Source of the DNA: Clostridia bacterium
GTDB lineage: Bacteria > Bacillota > Clostridia > Oscillospirales > CAG-382
DNA length: 64,000 nucleotides
NCBI GenBank assembly: GCA_017521025.1
Contig: JAFXEB010000022.1
Coordinates: 1-64,000 of the forward strand
Direction of reading: 5' to 3'
In this document: piece after piece, positions 43,390-52,617 of the stretch
Numbering within the stretch: the stretch's first letter is position 1
How the letters are laid out: every line of letters begins with the position of its first letter
The notes under the pieces: model-generated
Told to the model about the DNA's origin: nothing
Seen by the model: only the letters and a program-made list of their open reading frames with translations
Database searches by the model: none
Position numbers and translations under genes: made by a program

Positions 43390-44232
43390 ATGGAAGAGAC
43401 CGTAATCTACGGCGACGTGCTGTTTTTGATAAACCTGCTTACGGACGGGCTGTGTCTCGCCGTAACCGCACTGCTGATGGGAGCGCCCTTTGTGCTGTGG
43501 CGCTTTGCGTTGGGCTGTGTATTGGGAGGGCTGTACTCCTTGGCGGCTTTGCCTATAGGTGAGCTCAATGCGGCGTTTGCACCGGTGTTTCATTCGGCGG
43601 CGGCATTGATAATTTGCTTTACCGCCCTACCCTCCCACGGGATAAAGAGCGTGCTTACCAACTCGCTTTGCTTTTTTATAACCTCTGCCCTGCTTGGAGG
43701 GGTCCTTTGTGCGGTATTCACCCTATGCGGAGACTATGCGTTTTATAACGGCGCTTTGTACACAGAGCTGTCGGCGGCCGGGCTTATAGGCAGTGCGGTA
43801 GTGACTGCCGCTGTGCTGTGCTTTTGCATCTTAAGGCACAAGGGTAGAAGCAGTGGGAGGCACGGCAGTCTGCGGATATATTTCAGAGGTAAGCGCTGTA
43901 CGCTGTTTTGCTTAGCAGATAGCGGAAACCTTGCCTGCTGTCCTTTTACGGGACTACCCGTGGTGATAGCCAAGGCCTCAAGGCTGTATGACCTGTTTGA
44001 GCCTGAGGAGCTGAGGGCATACAAGGACACGCCCGTTGCCTCCGACATCCGTCCTTTGCCGCTGAGCGGCATCGGTGGCGAAAGGCTTTTTCCCTCATTT
44101 ACGGCAGAAAAGGCAGAGGCAAAGCTGATGGGAGACAGAGGCTACCGTGAGGTGCGGCTGTGCGTTGCCGTTGATTTTGACGGAGACAGCTACGGAGGCT
44201 GTGACGCAGTGGCTCCGTGGAACGTGTTTTAA
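43390..44232 (+). CDS. spoIIGA: Sigma-E processing peptidase SpoIIGA
   Basis: This 280-residue protein has five N-terminal membrane segments (about 8-148) and a C-terminal aspartic protease domain with the catalytic D177 in LADSGN. SpoIIGA cleaves the pro-sequence of sigma-E at the septum after a forespore signal. Length and layout fit, and sigE follows 15 bases after the stop codon. GAAGGAGGG at 43370-43378 lies about 11 bases before the ATG. Confidence 0.93.
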   Translation: MEETVIYGDVLFLINLLTDGLCLAVTALLMGAPFVLWRFALGCVLGGLYSLAALPIGELNAAFAPVFHSAAALIICFTALPSHGIKSVLTNSLCFFITSALLGGVLCAVFTLCGDYAFYNGALYTELSAAGLIGSAVVTAAVLCFCILRHKGRSSGRHGSLRIYFRGKRCTLFCLADSGNLACCPFTGLPVVIAKASRLYDLFEPEELRAYKDTPVASDIRPLPLSGIGGERLFPSFTAEKAEAKLMGDRGYREVRLCVAVDFDGDSYGGCDAVAPWNVF

Positions 44233-44247
44233 GGGGTGCTGAGAAAT

Positions 44248-44964
44248 ATGAATAAAATTATGTCAGCCATAGCAAGGCTATATCTAAAGCTTTTTTCAAA
44301 AGGAGCGGCAAGCGCCCATTATATTAACGGCCCCTGTCTGCTGCCGCCGCCGCTGTCACCCGAAGAGGAGGCTCAATACATAGAAAAGGCAGAGTCCGAC
44401 CCTGCCGCCAGGAACGTGCTTATAGAGCACAATCTGCGGCTGGTGGTGTATATTGCCAAAAAGTTTGAGTGCCCTGCGGTAGGGATAGAGGATTTGATAT
44501 CCATAGGCACTATCGGTCTTATGAAGGCGGTCAACACCTTTAAATGCGACAAGCAGATAAAGCTTGCCACCTACGCATCACGTTGTATCGAAAACGAGAT
44601 ACTTATGTACATGAGAAAGATAGGCGGAAAAACGGAGCTGTCTCTTGATGAGCCGCTGAACACCGATTGGGATGGCAACGAGCTTTTGCTGTCGGATATA
44701 CTTGGTACGGAAAACGATTACGTATACAGCGCCATTGAAAACGACGAGGAAAAAAAGATAATAAGGCAAGCGCTGTCAAAGCTTTCCGACCGTGATAGGC
44801 TGATAATTGAAAAGCGTTTTGGCTTTGGCAGTGCCGCAGACAAGGAGCTGACGCAAAAGGAGGTTGCTGATCTGCTTGGCATATCACAGTCATATATTTC
44901 AAGGCTTGAAAAGAGAATAATCGATAAGCTTAAGGAGGAGCTTTGCAGGCTGGGCATGAAGTAG
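44248..44964 (+). CDS. sigE: RNA polymerase sporulation sigma factor sigma-E
   Basis: This 238-residue sigma-70 factor controls early mother-cell genes in sporulation. Region 2 (about 55-125, [18 protein letters not shown]), region 3 and region 4 (about 175-230, with [25 protein letters not shown]) are present. The N-terminal 25 residues look like a pro-sequence ([18 protein letters not shown]) to be removed by SpoIIGA. I chose ATG 44248 over GTG 44236 because of its spacing to AAGGGG. Confidence 0.95.
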   Translation: MNKIMSAIARLYLKLFSKGAASAHYINGPCLLPPPLSPEEEAQYIEKAESDPAARNVLIEHNLRLVVYIAKKFECPAVGIEDLISIGTIGLMKAVNTFKCDKQIKLATYASRCIENEILMYMRKIGGKTELSLDEPLNTDWDGNELLLSDILGTENDYVYSAIENDEEKKIIRQALSKLSDRDRLIIEKRFGFGSAADKELTQKEVADLLGISQSYISRLEKRIIDKLKEELCRLGMK

Positions 44965-44976
44965 AAAACAAAAAAC

Positions 44977-45005
44977 TTGACAAGCGAGGTGTTGGGTGAT
45001 ATAAT
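44977..45005 (+). promoter_or_regulatory. Consensus promoter of the NYN-domain gene
   Basis: TTGACA (44977-44982) and TATAAT (45000-45005) are exactly 17 bases apart with TGA before the -10, a full consensus. A hairpin CTTCGTAT/ATACGGAAG (45020-45042) follows in the short leader. Confidence 0.8.
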
Positions 45006-45057
45006 TTTTTCGGTGAATGCTTCGTATAAATCCATACGGAAGGAGGTGTAGGAGGCT

Positions 45058-45861
45058 ATTTTTCGGTTATTTGGCAAAGGCGGCGATGAGGTGAAGCAGA
45101 CGCCCTCCCCTATCAAAACGGGTAAGGAGGGGCTGCCGTCTGCAGTGGTCTTTGTTGACTACGAGCATTGGTATATATCCCTTAACAACAACTACGGCAT
45201 ACGCCCCAATATAAAGGGCTGGTTTGAGGATCTGCAAAGCAGGGTGAACGTGAAAGAGGTTATGTTTTTTGCAGATTTTTCTCACCGCAATTTAGCTGAG
45301 GAGATAGGTCGTATCAGACCATATACCAACAAGATCATTGACACTCGCTCGCCAAACGGCACGCAAAAGGATTTTACCGACTTTATTATACTTGACAACA
45401 TTTATCAGAAGGCACTGCTGGCAGACGATATAGAGGCATTCATTCTTTTCTCGGGTGACGGACATTTCAGCTCGGTTACGGCGTTTTTGAAGAACATATA
45501 CGGCAAGGAGGTTGGCGTGTACGCCATTAAGGGCTGTTTCTCAAAACAGCTTATGGAGACCTCTACGTGGACCGTTTCTCTACCCGACGAGGCTGATATT
45601 TACGGACTGTATTATCAGAAAATTTTTGAGCACCTGAAAAGCGAGGAAAACAAAAAATCCAAGAACCTGCCGACCTTTCTTAAGGTGGTGGACGCAGTGT
45701 CCAAGGACAAAAAGCTTGAACGTAAAAAGGTTGTTGCCGCACTCGACAGGCTTATCGCCGAGGGTGTTATCACGAAGCGCAGTATAGGCGGCAGAGGTGC
45801 ATCTGCCAAGGACGCTTTGTTTGTAGATTGGGATATGGCGGCTAAACACGGGCATATATAG
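45058..45861 (+). CDS. LabA-like NYN-domain protein, apparent AUU start
   Basis: This protein of 267 residues (256 if started at GTG 45091) has an NYN/PIN-like nuclease domain (about 30-170 of the longer form) with the acidic residues of VFVDYEHW, TDFIILDNIY and FSGDGHF, then a winged-helix-like tail (about 200-255, KKVVAALDRLIAEGVITKRS). NYN domains cut structured RNA in several systems; substrate unknown here. An excellent site AAGGAGGTG (45040-45048) points to ATT at 45058, giving a natural beginning MFRLFGKGGDE. A stop at 45049 excludes anything longer. GTG 45091 has only a weak site. Confidence 0.82.
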   Translation: MFRLFGKGGDEVKQTPSPIKTGKEGLPSAVVFVDYEHWYISLNNNYGIRPNIKGWFEDLQSRVNVKEVMFFADFSHRNLAEEIGRIRPYTNKIIDTRSPNGTQKDFTDFIILDNIYQKALLADDIEAFILFSGDGHFSSVTAFLKNIYGKEVGVYAIKGCFSKQLMETSTWTVSLPDEADIYGLYYQKIFEHLKSEENKKSKNLPTFLKVVDAVSKDKKLERKKVVAALDRLIAEGVITKRSIGGRGASAKDALFVDWDMAAKHGHI

Positions 45862-45923
45862 CGTTTTTTTACGAATTGGTACATATTTTTTTGAAAAACA
45901 TCTTATTTTTTTGATAAACGCTA

Positions 45924-45951
45924 TTGCTTTTACAGTTTTTTATGGTATAAT
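45924..45951 (+). promoter_or_regulatory. Promoter of the rimP-nusA-infB operon
   Basis: TTGCTT (45924-45929) and TATAAT (45946-45951) are 16 bases apart, with TGG before the -10. Confidence 0.55.
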
Positions 45952-45978
45952 AATATCAATGATGATAGCATAGTTTAA

Positions 45979-46010
45979 AGAGTGAGCATTTTTAATGCTC
46001 GCTCTTTTCA
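45979..46010 (+). terminator. Leader terminator of the rimP-nusA operon
   Basis: AGAGTGAGCATT pairs with AATGCTCGCTCT (one G-U) around TTT and is followed by TTTCACATTGTTT. It lies between the promoter and rimP, so it would act as an attenuator. In B. subtilis NusA is reported to limit its own operon through a terminator in the same place; similar control is inferred here. Confidence 0.65.
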
Positions 46011-46049
46011 CATTGTTTATTATTTCTTACTTTGAGGTGTGAGATATTT

Positions 46050-46517
46050 ATGGCAAAGAACGTTGCTAAAACCGTTGAGGAGCTTATTAAGTCCACCGTT
46101 GAGGGGCTTGGCATCACCCTTTGGAACGTTGAGCTTGAGAAGGAGGGTTCGGGACTGAACCTGCTTGTTACCATAGATAAGGACGAGGGCATAACCATAA
46201 ACGACTGCTCCGAGGTGACCAGAGCGATAGACCCTATGCTTGACGAGGCTGACCCTATCCCTACCTCCTACTGTCTTGAGGTTTCCAGCGTAGGCGCCGA
46301 GAGGGTGCTGAAGCGCTCCGAGCATTATGACTACGCCGTAAGGACGGCACTGCCCGTTACCGTAAAGCTGTTTGCTGCTTACGAGGGCGCTAAGGAGCAC
46401 GTGCTTGTAATGAAGGGCTGGGACGAGAACGGCTACACCTTTGAGAAGGGCAACGGTGAGGTTCGTTTTGAGAAGAAGGCCGTTGCGAGGCTTTGTATAT
46501 TCCACGAGATACAGTAA
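46050..46517 (+). CDS. rimP: Ribosome maturation factor RimP
   Basis: This 155-residue protein helps assemble the 30S subunit. The N-terminal domain (about 1-80, with LNLLVTIDKDEGITINDCSEVTRAIDP) and the small C-terminal beta barrel are present, and YCLEVSSVG is the usual joining motif. GAGGTG about ten bases upstream sets ATG 46050. It opens the classical operon with nusA, rnpM, infB, rbfA, nrnA and truB. Confidence 0.95.
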   Translation: MAKNVAKTVEELIKSTVEGLGITLWNVELEKEGSGLNLLVTIDKDEGITINDCSEVTRAIDPMLDEADPIPTSYCLEVSSVGAERVLKRSEHYDYAVRTALPVTVKLFAAYEGAKEHVLVMKGWDENGYTFEKGNGEVRFEKKAVARLCIFHEIQ

Positions 46518-46569
46518 AGTAAATTAAGGCAGTGAGAGCTGCCGTGAAATTATATGCGAGGATAAAATA

Positions 46570-47652
46570 ATGAACAAAGAGTTTTTTGAAGCCCTTGAGC
46601 TACTTGAAAAAGAAAAAGGCATATCTGCCGCTTATATGATGGAAAAGGTCGAGGCGGCTTTGGTTTCTGCTTACAAGCGTGACAACGGCGGACAGGACAA
46701 CGTGCGTGTCAAGCTTGACCCCGTTAAGAAGGAGGTTCGCTTGTACCGCCGTCTTGATATCGTTGAGGAGGTTACCGAGCCCGACACCCAGATCTCTCTG
46801 GAGGAGGCGCTTACCAAGTCCAAGAAGTACAAGGTGGGCGACGTTTATGAGATAGAGGTAAAGACAAAGAATTTCGGCAGGATCTCTGCCCAGACCGGCA
46901 AGCAGGTCATCATCCAGGGTATCCGTGAAGCGGAGAGAGGTATGATGATAAAGGAATATGACGAAAAGAAGGAGGAGATCGTTTCTGCCATTGTTACCCG
47001 TGTTGATCCTACCACCGGCAACGCTACCCTTGAGATAGGCAAAAACGAGATGGTCCTTTACAGAAACGAGCAGATACCTGAGGAAAGCCTGCAGGTGGGC
47101 GACCGCATCAAGGTGTTCATCACCGAGATACGCCGTGAGACCAGAGGCCCCTCTATTATCCTCTCCCGAGTTCACCCCGGTCTTGTCACCCGTCTCTTTG
47201 AGCTTGAGGTGCCCGAGGTAAAGGACGGCACCGTTGTTATCAACGCCGTTGCAAGAGAGGCAGGCAGCAGAACCAAGATAGCTGTCAGCTCTACCAACCC
47301 CGAGGTTGACCCCATCGGCTCCTGCATAGGCCCTAAGGGCACAAGAAAGAACGCTATTTCCGCCGAGCTTGTTGGCGAGAAGATAGATATTATCAAATAC
47401 AGCGAGGTTCCTGAGGAATTCATTTCCGCATCCCTTGCTCCTGCAACGGTGCTTTCCGTTGTAAAGACTACCGAGAGCGATAACTCCTACAGAGTGCTCG
47501 TTAATGACGACCAGCTTTCTCTTGCTATAGGCAGGAAGGGTCAGAATGCGAGACTTGCCGCAAAGCTTACGGGCTGTAAGATAGACATTAAGAGTAGCCG
47601 CACCCTTGAAGAGCTTGACGATGAGGAAGACGAGGGCGTAAGCGAGGAGTAG
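46570..47652 (+). CDS. nusA: Transcription termination/antitermination factor NusA
   Basis: This 360-residue protein has the N-terminal polymerase-binding domain (about 1-125), an S1 domain (about 135-200), and two KH domains (about 205-345; GSCIGPKGTRKNAI and LAIGRKGQNARLAAKLTG). It ends in an acidic tail and lacks the C-terminal AR repeats of E. coli NusA, as is usual in Firmicutes. It modulates pausing and intrinsic termination. A weak AGG site precedes the ATG. Confidence 0.98.
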   Translation: MNKEFFEALELLEKEKGISAAYMMEKVEAALVSAYKRDNGGQDNVRVKLDPVKKEVRLYRRLDIVEEVTEPDTQISLEEALTKSKKYKVGDVYEIEVKTKNFGRISAQTGKQVIIQGIREAERGMMIKEYDEKKEEIVSAIVTRVDPTTGNATLEIGKNEMVLYRNEQIPEESLQVGDRIKVFITEIRRETRGPSIILSRVHPGLVTRLFELEVPEVKDGTVVINAVAREAGSRTKIAVSSTNPEVDPIGSCIGPKGTRKNAISAELVGEKIDIIKYSEVPEEFISASLAPATVLSVVKTTESDNSYRVLVNDDQLSLAIGRKGQNARLAAKLTGCKIDIKSSRTLEELDDEEDEGVSEE

Positions 47653-47704
47653 CTTTCTCCGCTCCCCTACCGTGGGAGGGATAATATTTACGGAGTTGAT
47701 CGAT

Positions 47705-47983
47705 ATGGCTGAAAAGGAAAAACACATCCCCTTGCGGAAATGCATCGGCTGCCAGCAGATGCTGCCTAAGAAGGAGCTTGTGCGCATAGTTAAAAACGGG
47801 GACGGCATAAGCATTGACCCTACGGGCAAGGCGGACGGGCGTGGCGCATATATATGCCGTGGCGGCGACTGTCTTAAGACGGCGGTCAAATCCAAGCGTC
47901 TTGAAAAGGTTTTTCGCTGTCAGATACCCACGGGGATTTATACAGAGCTCGGTGAGCTTTTGTCGAATATGGAGGTGCGATGA
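47705..47983 (+). CDS. rnpM: RNase P modulator RnpM (YlxR, DUF448)
   Basis: This 92-residue protein has the DUF448 signatures IPLRKCIGCQQMLPKKEL and GRGAYICRGGDC. YlxR/RnpM binds the RNA of RNase P and lowers its activity in B. subtilis. A GGAG site sets ATG 47705. Its usual neighbour ylxQ (an L7Ae-like protein) is missing: infB starts three bases after the stop. Confidence 0.93.
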   Translation: MAEKEKHIPLRKCIGCQQMLPKKELVRIVKNGDGISIDPTGKADGRGAYICRGGDCLKTAVKSKRLEKVFRCQIPTGIYTELGELLSNMEVR

Positions 47984-47986
47984 TAT

Positions 47987-50299
47987 ATGGCAACTATTGA
48001 AAAGTACAGAATTAACACCTTGGCTAAGGACCTCAATTTAAAGAACAAGGACTTAATACAGCTTCTCAGCGACCACGGTATGCCCAGAAGAAGCTCTATG
48101 TCCGTGCTTGAGGAGCCTGAGCTGAGCATTATATTTGAATACGTAACACAGAAAAATCAGGTAGACCTTACTGCCTTTTTCAAGTATTATGACGATAAGA
48201 AGGCGGCAAAGAAGGCTGAGGACGAGGCAAAGAAGGCGGCGGCTGAGGCTGCTGCGGCGGCAGAGGCCGAGAAGGCAGGCGTGCCCGCAAAGAAGACTGA
48301 GAGCCAGAAGAAGGGCGCCGCACCCGTGAAGAAGAAGGATAAGACTCAGGTTCGTCACGTGGATACCCGTGGCGGCGTTGCTGTTGACCTTTCAAAATAC
48401 GACGAAAAGCTTGATAAGTACGACACCCGTACCGACAAGGACAGCAAGAACGTTCAGCGTATAAAGAAAAAGAACAATCAGCAGCGTCCCGACCACAAGG
48501 GCGGCTTTAACAAGGCTGAACAGAAAAAGGCTCCCTTTAAGCCCAAGCCCGTTAAGCTTTCTATCACGGTGCCCGACGAAATAACCGTTTCCGAGCTGGC
48601 AAGCAGGATGAAGACTGCTGTTGGCGAGGTTATCAAGCGACTTATGAAGATGGGCGTTATGGCAACGGTAAACGAGAGCATTGACTATGATACCGCTTAC
48701 CTGCTCTGCGACGATATGGGTATTGAGGTTACAAAGGAGGTAGTGGTCACTATCGAGGAGCGCCTCTTTGACGAGAGCGTTGACAGCGAGGAGCAGCTTG
48801 TTCACAGAGCGCCCGTTGTTGTTGTTATGGGTCACGTTGACCACGGTAAGACCTCTTTGCTTGACGCTATCCGCAACACCAACGTTACCTCCGGCGAGGC
48901 CGGCGGTATAACCCAGCACATCGGTGCATACAGCGTTTCAATAAACGGTGAGGACATCACCTTCCTTGACACCCCCGGTCACGCCGCTTTTACCGCTATG
49001 CGTGCAAGAGGTGCTAATATTACCGATATAGCCGTTCTTGTTGTTGCCGCAGATGACGGCATTATGCCTCAGACTGTAGAGGCTATAAACCACGCTAAGG
49101 CAGCAGGCGTTTCTATCGTTGTTGCGATAAACAAGATGGATAAGCCCACCGCTAACCCCGAAAACGTAAAGAACGCTCTCGTTCAGTACGGGCTTGTTCC
49201 CGAGGAGTGGGGTGGTGACGTTATCTGCGTACCCGTTTCTGCTGTGAAGAGGACGGGTATTGAGGATCTGCTTGAGATGATACTGCTCAACGCCGAGGTA
49301 ATGGATCTGAAGGCTAACCCCAACAGAGCTGCAAAGGGCGTTGTTATAGAAGCAAGGCTTGACAAGGGCAGAGGCACGGTTGCTTCCATCCTTGTACAGA
49401 ACGGCACCCTTAAGATGGGCGATATCGTTATCGCCGGTACATCCGTGGGCCGTGTAAGAGTTATGCTTAATGACAAGGGTCAGAGGATAACCGAGGCGGG
49501 TCCCTCCTGCCCTGTTGAGATAACGGGTCTTTCCGAGGTGCCTGAGGCAGGCGACCTTATTTACGCCGTTAAGGACGAGAAGATGGCGAGAGAGCTTGTT
49601 GAAAAGCGCAAGCAGGAGAAGAAGGATGCTGAGTTCAGCCGTGCCGCTAAGGTCAATCTGGACGATCTGTTCAGCCAGATAAGTGATGGCGTTAAGGAGC
49701 TTAACATCATAGTTAAGGCCGACGTACAGGGCTCTGCAGAGGCAATCAAATCCAGCCTTGAGAAGCTCTCCAACGAAGAGGTAAAGGTAAGAGTTATTCA
49801 TACGGGTGTTGGCGGTATAAGCGACAACGACGTTATGCTTGCAGACGCCTCCAACGCAATAATTATCGGCTTCAACATCAGACCCGATAAGTCTGCCCTC
49901 TCCTCCGCTTCGGAAAAGAACGTTGATATCCGAACCTACCGTGTAATTTATGAGTGTCTTGAAGAGGTAGAGGCGGCTATGAAGGGTATGCTCGCTCCCA
50001 AGTTCAAGGAAGTGATACTTGGCAGAGCCGAGGTAAGACAGACCATTCACGTTCCCAACGTAGGCACCATAGCAGGCTCTTACGTACAGGACGGCAAAAT
50101 CACCAGAAACGCATCTATCCGAGTTGTCCGTGACAGCGTGGTAATTTTCGAGGACAAGATATCCTCTCTGCGCCGCTTTAAGGACGACGTTAAGGAGGTT
50201 GCTACCAACTTTGAGTGCGGTGTAGGTCTTGAGAAGTTCAACGATATCAAGGTTGGCGATATACTTGAGGCCTTCGTTATGGAGGAAATCAAGGCTTAA
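47987..50299 (+). CDS. infB: Translation initiation factor IF-2
   Basis: This 770-residue GTPase brings initiator tRNA to the 30S subunit and promotes joining of the 50S. An N-terminal IF2-N domain and a charged Lys/Ala/Glu-rich linker (about 60-175) precede a second IF2-N domain, then the G domain with [12 protein letters not shown] and INKMDKP, and domains II-IV. The N-terminal part is shorter than in E. coli but normal for Firmicutes. GGAGGTG precedes the ATG. Its stop overlaps the rbfA start (TAATG). Confidence 0.98.
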   Translation: MATIEKYRINTLAKDLNLKNKDLIQLLSDHGMPRRSSMSVLEEPELSIIFEYVTQKNQVDLTAFFKYYDDKKAAKKAEDEAKKAAAEAAAAAEAEKAGVPAKKTESQKKGAAPVKKKDKTQVRHVDTRGGVAVDLSKYDEKLDKYDTRTDKDSKNVQRIKKKNNQQRPDHKGGFNKAEQKKAPFKPKPVKLSITVPDEITVSELASRMKTAVGEVIKRLMKMGVMATVNESIDYDTAYLLCDDMGIEVTKEVVVTIEERLFDESVDSEEQLVHRAPVVVVMGHVDHGKTSLLDAIRNTNVTSGEAGGITQHIGAYSVSINGEDITFLDTPGHAAFTAMRARGANITDIAVLVVAADDGIMPQTVEAINHAKAAGVSIVVAINKMDKPTANPENVKNALVQYGLVPEEWGGDVICVPVSAVKRTGIEDLLEMILLNAEVMDLKANPNRAAKGVVIEARLDKGRGTVASILVQNGTLKMGDIVIAGTSVGRVRVMLNDKGQRITEAGPSCPVEITGLSEVPEAGDLIYAVKDEKMARELVEKRKQEKKDAEFSRAAKVNLDDLFSQISDGVKELNIIVKADVQGSAEAIKSSLEKLSNEEVKVRVIHTGVGGISDNDVMLADASNAIIIGFNIRPDKSALSSASEKNVDIRTYRVIYECLEEVEAAMKGMLAPKFKEVILGRAEVRQTIHVPNVGTIAGSYVQDGKITRNASIRVVRDSVVIFEDKISSLRRFKDDVKEVATNFECGVGLEKFNDIKVGDILEAFVMEEIKA

Positions 50300-50661
50300 T
50301 GGCTCACAGAATTGACAGGATAAATGAAAGCGTTGCAAGGGAGCTGACGGAGATACTCCGCAACGTGAAGGACCCAAGGGTTTCGGGTGCTTTTATCAGC
50401 ATTACAGGGGTAGACGTTTCTGCCGACCTTTCCTTTGCCAAGATATATTACAGCGTACTCGGTCCCCACGACCCAAAGCTTAAGAAGGGGCTTGAGTCTG
50501 CAAGCGGCTATATCAGAGGGGAGCTTGCATCAAGGCTGAATATGCGTACAACGCCTAAGCTCAGCTTCTTTCCCGATGATACGGCCGAAAGGGCGATGAA
50601 GATATCCGATATGCTTAAGAATATTGAATATTCCTCTTCTACGGAGGACAACGATGAATAA
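50299..50661 (+). CDS. rbfA: Ribosome-binding factor A
   Basis: This 120-residue KH-like protein matures the 30S subunit near helix 1 of 16S rRNA. VARELTEILRNVKDPRV and the AKIYYSVLG strand are typical. Its start overlaps the infB stop and its end overlaps the start of nrnA, which implies translational coupling on both sides. Confidence 0.96.
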   Translation: MAHRIDRINESVARELTEILRNVKDPRVSGAFISITGVDVSADLSFAKIYYSVLGPHDPKLKKGLESASGYIRGELASRLNMRTTPKLSFFPDDTAERAMKISDMLKNIEYSSSTEDNDE

Positions 50662-51610
50662 TATCAGTTATACAGAGGCTGCTGCGCTCTTTACAGAGCG
50701 CAACGGCTTTGTAGTTTTTACACACGGTAACCCCGACGGCGACACCATCGGCTCCGGCGTGGCACTTGTCAGGATACTCAGGGCTATGGGGAAGGACGCT
50801 GTGGCAATATGCGCTGACCCCATACCGCAAAAGCTGAGCTTTTTAGCAAGGGACGGTGTTTTTGTAAACGAGCTCCCTTCCCAGGTGGAAACCGCAGTTG
50901 CGGTGGACGTGGCAAGCGCTGCCATGCTGGGCGGTCTTGAGCGCTTTACCGAGGGGCGTGAGTTTGATATAGCTATTGACCATCACAAGATAAGTACTGC
51001 CCCCGCCAAGGCGAGAATAGTAAGATCCGACTATATAGCAAACGGTGAGATAATATTTGAGCTTATGCCCTATCTTGGCGTAGAGCTTGACTGCGATATT
51101 GCAGAGGCCTTGTATACCGCCATCAGCTCGGACAGCGGCGGCTTCAGATACAGCAACACCAGACCCGAGACCTATGAGTGCGCCGCAGCACTGCTGAGGA
51201 CGGGTATTGATTTTTCTGCTATAAACAGACGGCTCTTTGAGCAAAAGTCGCCCGTACAGATAGACCTTGAGCGTGAAGCCTACAACACGCTTTCTCTTCA
51301 CCACGGCGGCAAGCTTGCTATTGTTGCATTCGATGACGATATCACCGTGAGGCTTGGGGTAAGCGACAGCGATTTTGAGTCGGTGAACCAGATACCGAGG
51401 CAAATACTTGGTGTGGAGGTATCGGCAGTAATACGCCCGAGAGGCGACGGAGTAAAGGTATCTCTGCGCTCTAACGAGTATTTTGATGTGGCAGAGCTTG
51501 CAAAACGGTATGGCGGCGGCGGACACATTCACGCCGCAGGCTACAGATACGAGGGGCGCTCGGCTGAGGCGGCTGAAGCTCTTATCAAGGATTTGGACGG
51601 TTGTTTTTAG
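50654..51610 (+). CDS. nrnA: DHH phosphoesterase (nanoRNase/pAp phosphatase)
   Basis: This 318-residue protein has an N-terminal DHH domain (motif HGNPDGDTIGSG, and IAIDHHK) and a C-terminal DHHA1 domain with GGGGHIHAAGY. NrnA degrades very short RNAs and converts 3'-phosphoadenosine 5'-phosphate to AMP. GGAGG sets ATG 50654, which overlaps the end of rbfA. The rbfA-nrnA-truB order is common in Firmicutes. Confidence 0.95.
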   Translation: MNNISYTEAAALFTERNGFVVFTHGNPDGDTIGSGVALVRILRAMGKDAVAICADPIPQKLSFLARDGVFVNELPSQVETAVAVDVASAAMLGGLERFTEGREFDIAIDHHKISTAPAKARIVRSDYIANGEIIFELMPYLGVELDCDIAEALYTAISSDSGGFRYSNTRPETYECAAALLRTGIDFSAINRRLFEQKSPVQIDLEREAYNTLSLHHGGKLAIVAFDDDITVRLGVSDSDFESVNQIPRQILGVEVSAVIRPRGDGVKVSLRSNEYFDVAELAKRYGGGGHIHAAGYRYEGRSAEAAEALIKDLDGCF

Positions 51611-51613
51611 TAT

Positions 51614-52522
51614 ATGGACGTTAGCGGTATAATTATAGTTAACAAGCCTGCAGGTGTCAGCAGCCATAGGATAGTCAACATTGTCCGCAGGGTATATGAT
51701 AACAAGACCGTAGGGCATACGGGTACCCTTGACCCTATGGCGACCGGTGTACTGCCCGTGCTTGTAGGCAGAGCCGTTAAGGCGGCGGAATATATGCAGG
51801 ACCACGATAAGAGCTATCTTGCAGGAGTGAGGCTTGGCATCACCACGGACAGCGGCGACACAACGGGCAGTATCCTGTCGGAGCACGGCGGTCCCCTCCC
51901 CTCCTTTGAAGAGTTCAAGGCGGCAGCCGAGAGCTTTGTGGGAGAGATGGAACAGGTGCCCCCCATGTATTCAGCCCTGAAGGTTGGCGGCGTAAAGCTG
52001 GTAGACCTTGCGAGGAAGGGCATTGAGGTGGAGAGAAGAGCGAGAAAGATACACATATATTCTCTTGATGCCTTTGAAAAGGACGGCGTTTTTTATATCG
52101 ACGTGGCTTGCTCCAAGGGCACCTACATACGCACCCTTTGCGAGGATATCGGCAAGGAGCTTGGCTGCGGTGCGGCTATGTGCTCGCTTTGCCGCAGTAA
52201 TGCGGGCGGCTACAGCCTTGAGGAGGCTTATACCGTTGAACAGCTTGAAGCTATGAGCGAGGAGGAGCTTATGGCGGCGCTGATACCGGTAGAGTCGCTG
52301 TTTGCAGAGCATCAGCGTATAACACTGCCCTCTTTTTTCTCAAAGCTTTTTAAAAACGGCTGTGAGATATACTTTAAAAAGCTGCGACCCAAGGGTATTG
52401 ACACATCGGCAGAGGGCGTGTTGTATCAGATATGGGATGCTGACGGTTTTATCGCACTTGGTGAAAGCGCTATTTTTGAAAAGGGTATGGCTATCAGGGC
52501 AAAAAAAATGTTTTTTAACTGA
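51614..52522 (+). CDS. truB: tRNA pseudouridine(55) synthase
   Basis: This 302-residue enzyme makes pseudouridine 55 in the T arm of tRNAs. The catalytic aspartate is D40 in HTGTLDPMATGVLP; KGTYIRTLCEDIG is the second signature. A C-terminal domain of about 60 residues follows, of the usual size. It starts three bases after the nrnA stop and is the last gene of the operon, followed by a strong terminator. Confidence 0.97.
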   Translation: MDVSGIIIVNKPAGVSSHRIVNIVRRVYDNKTVGHTGTLDPMATGVLPVLVGRAVKAAEYMQDHDKSYLAGVRLGITTDSGDTTGSILSEHGGPLPSFEEFKAAAESFVGEMEQVPPMYSALKVGGVKLVDLARKGIEVERRARKIHIYSLDAFEKDGVFYIDVACSKGTYIRTLCEDIGKELGCGAAMCSLCRSNAGGYSLEEAYTVEQLEAMSEEELMAALIPVESLFAEHQRITLPSFFSKLFKNGCEIYFKKLRPKGIDTSAEGVLYQIWDADGFIALGESAIFEKGMAIRAKKMFFN

Positions 52523-52532
52523 CGCTTATATT

Positions 52533-52567
52533 AAGGGGTGCATTTTTTGTAATGCGCCCTTTTTTTC
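52533..52567 (+). terminator. Terminator of the rimP-truB operon
   Basis: GGGTGCATT pairs with AATGCGCCC (one G-U) around TTTTGT, followed by seven T. Confidence 0.88.
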
Positions 52568-52617
52568 ATACAATATTAACTTTTGTTTGTTAAATTGTAA
52601 GCAGTGAGGTGTATATT

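Noticed and set aside
48938-50377. 479-codon open frame on the minus strand
   Set aside because: Antisense to infB and rbfA. No domain and no ribosome site.
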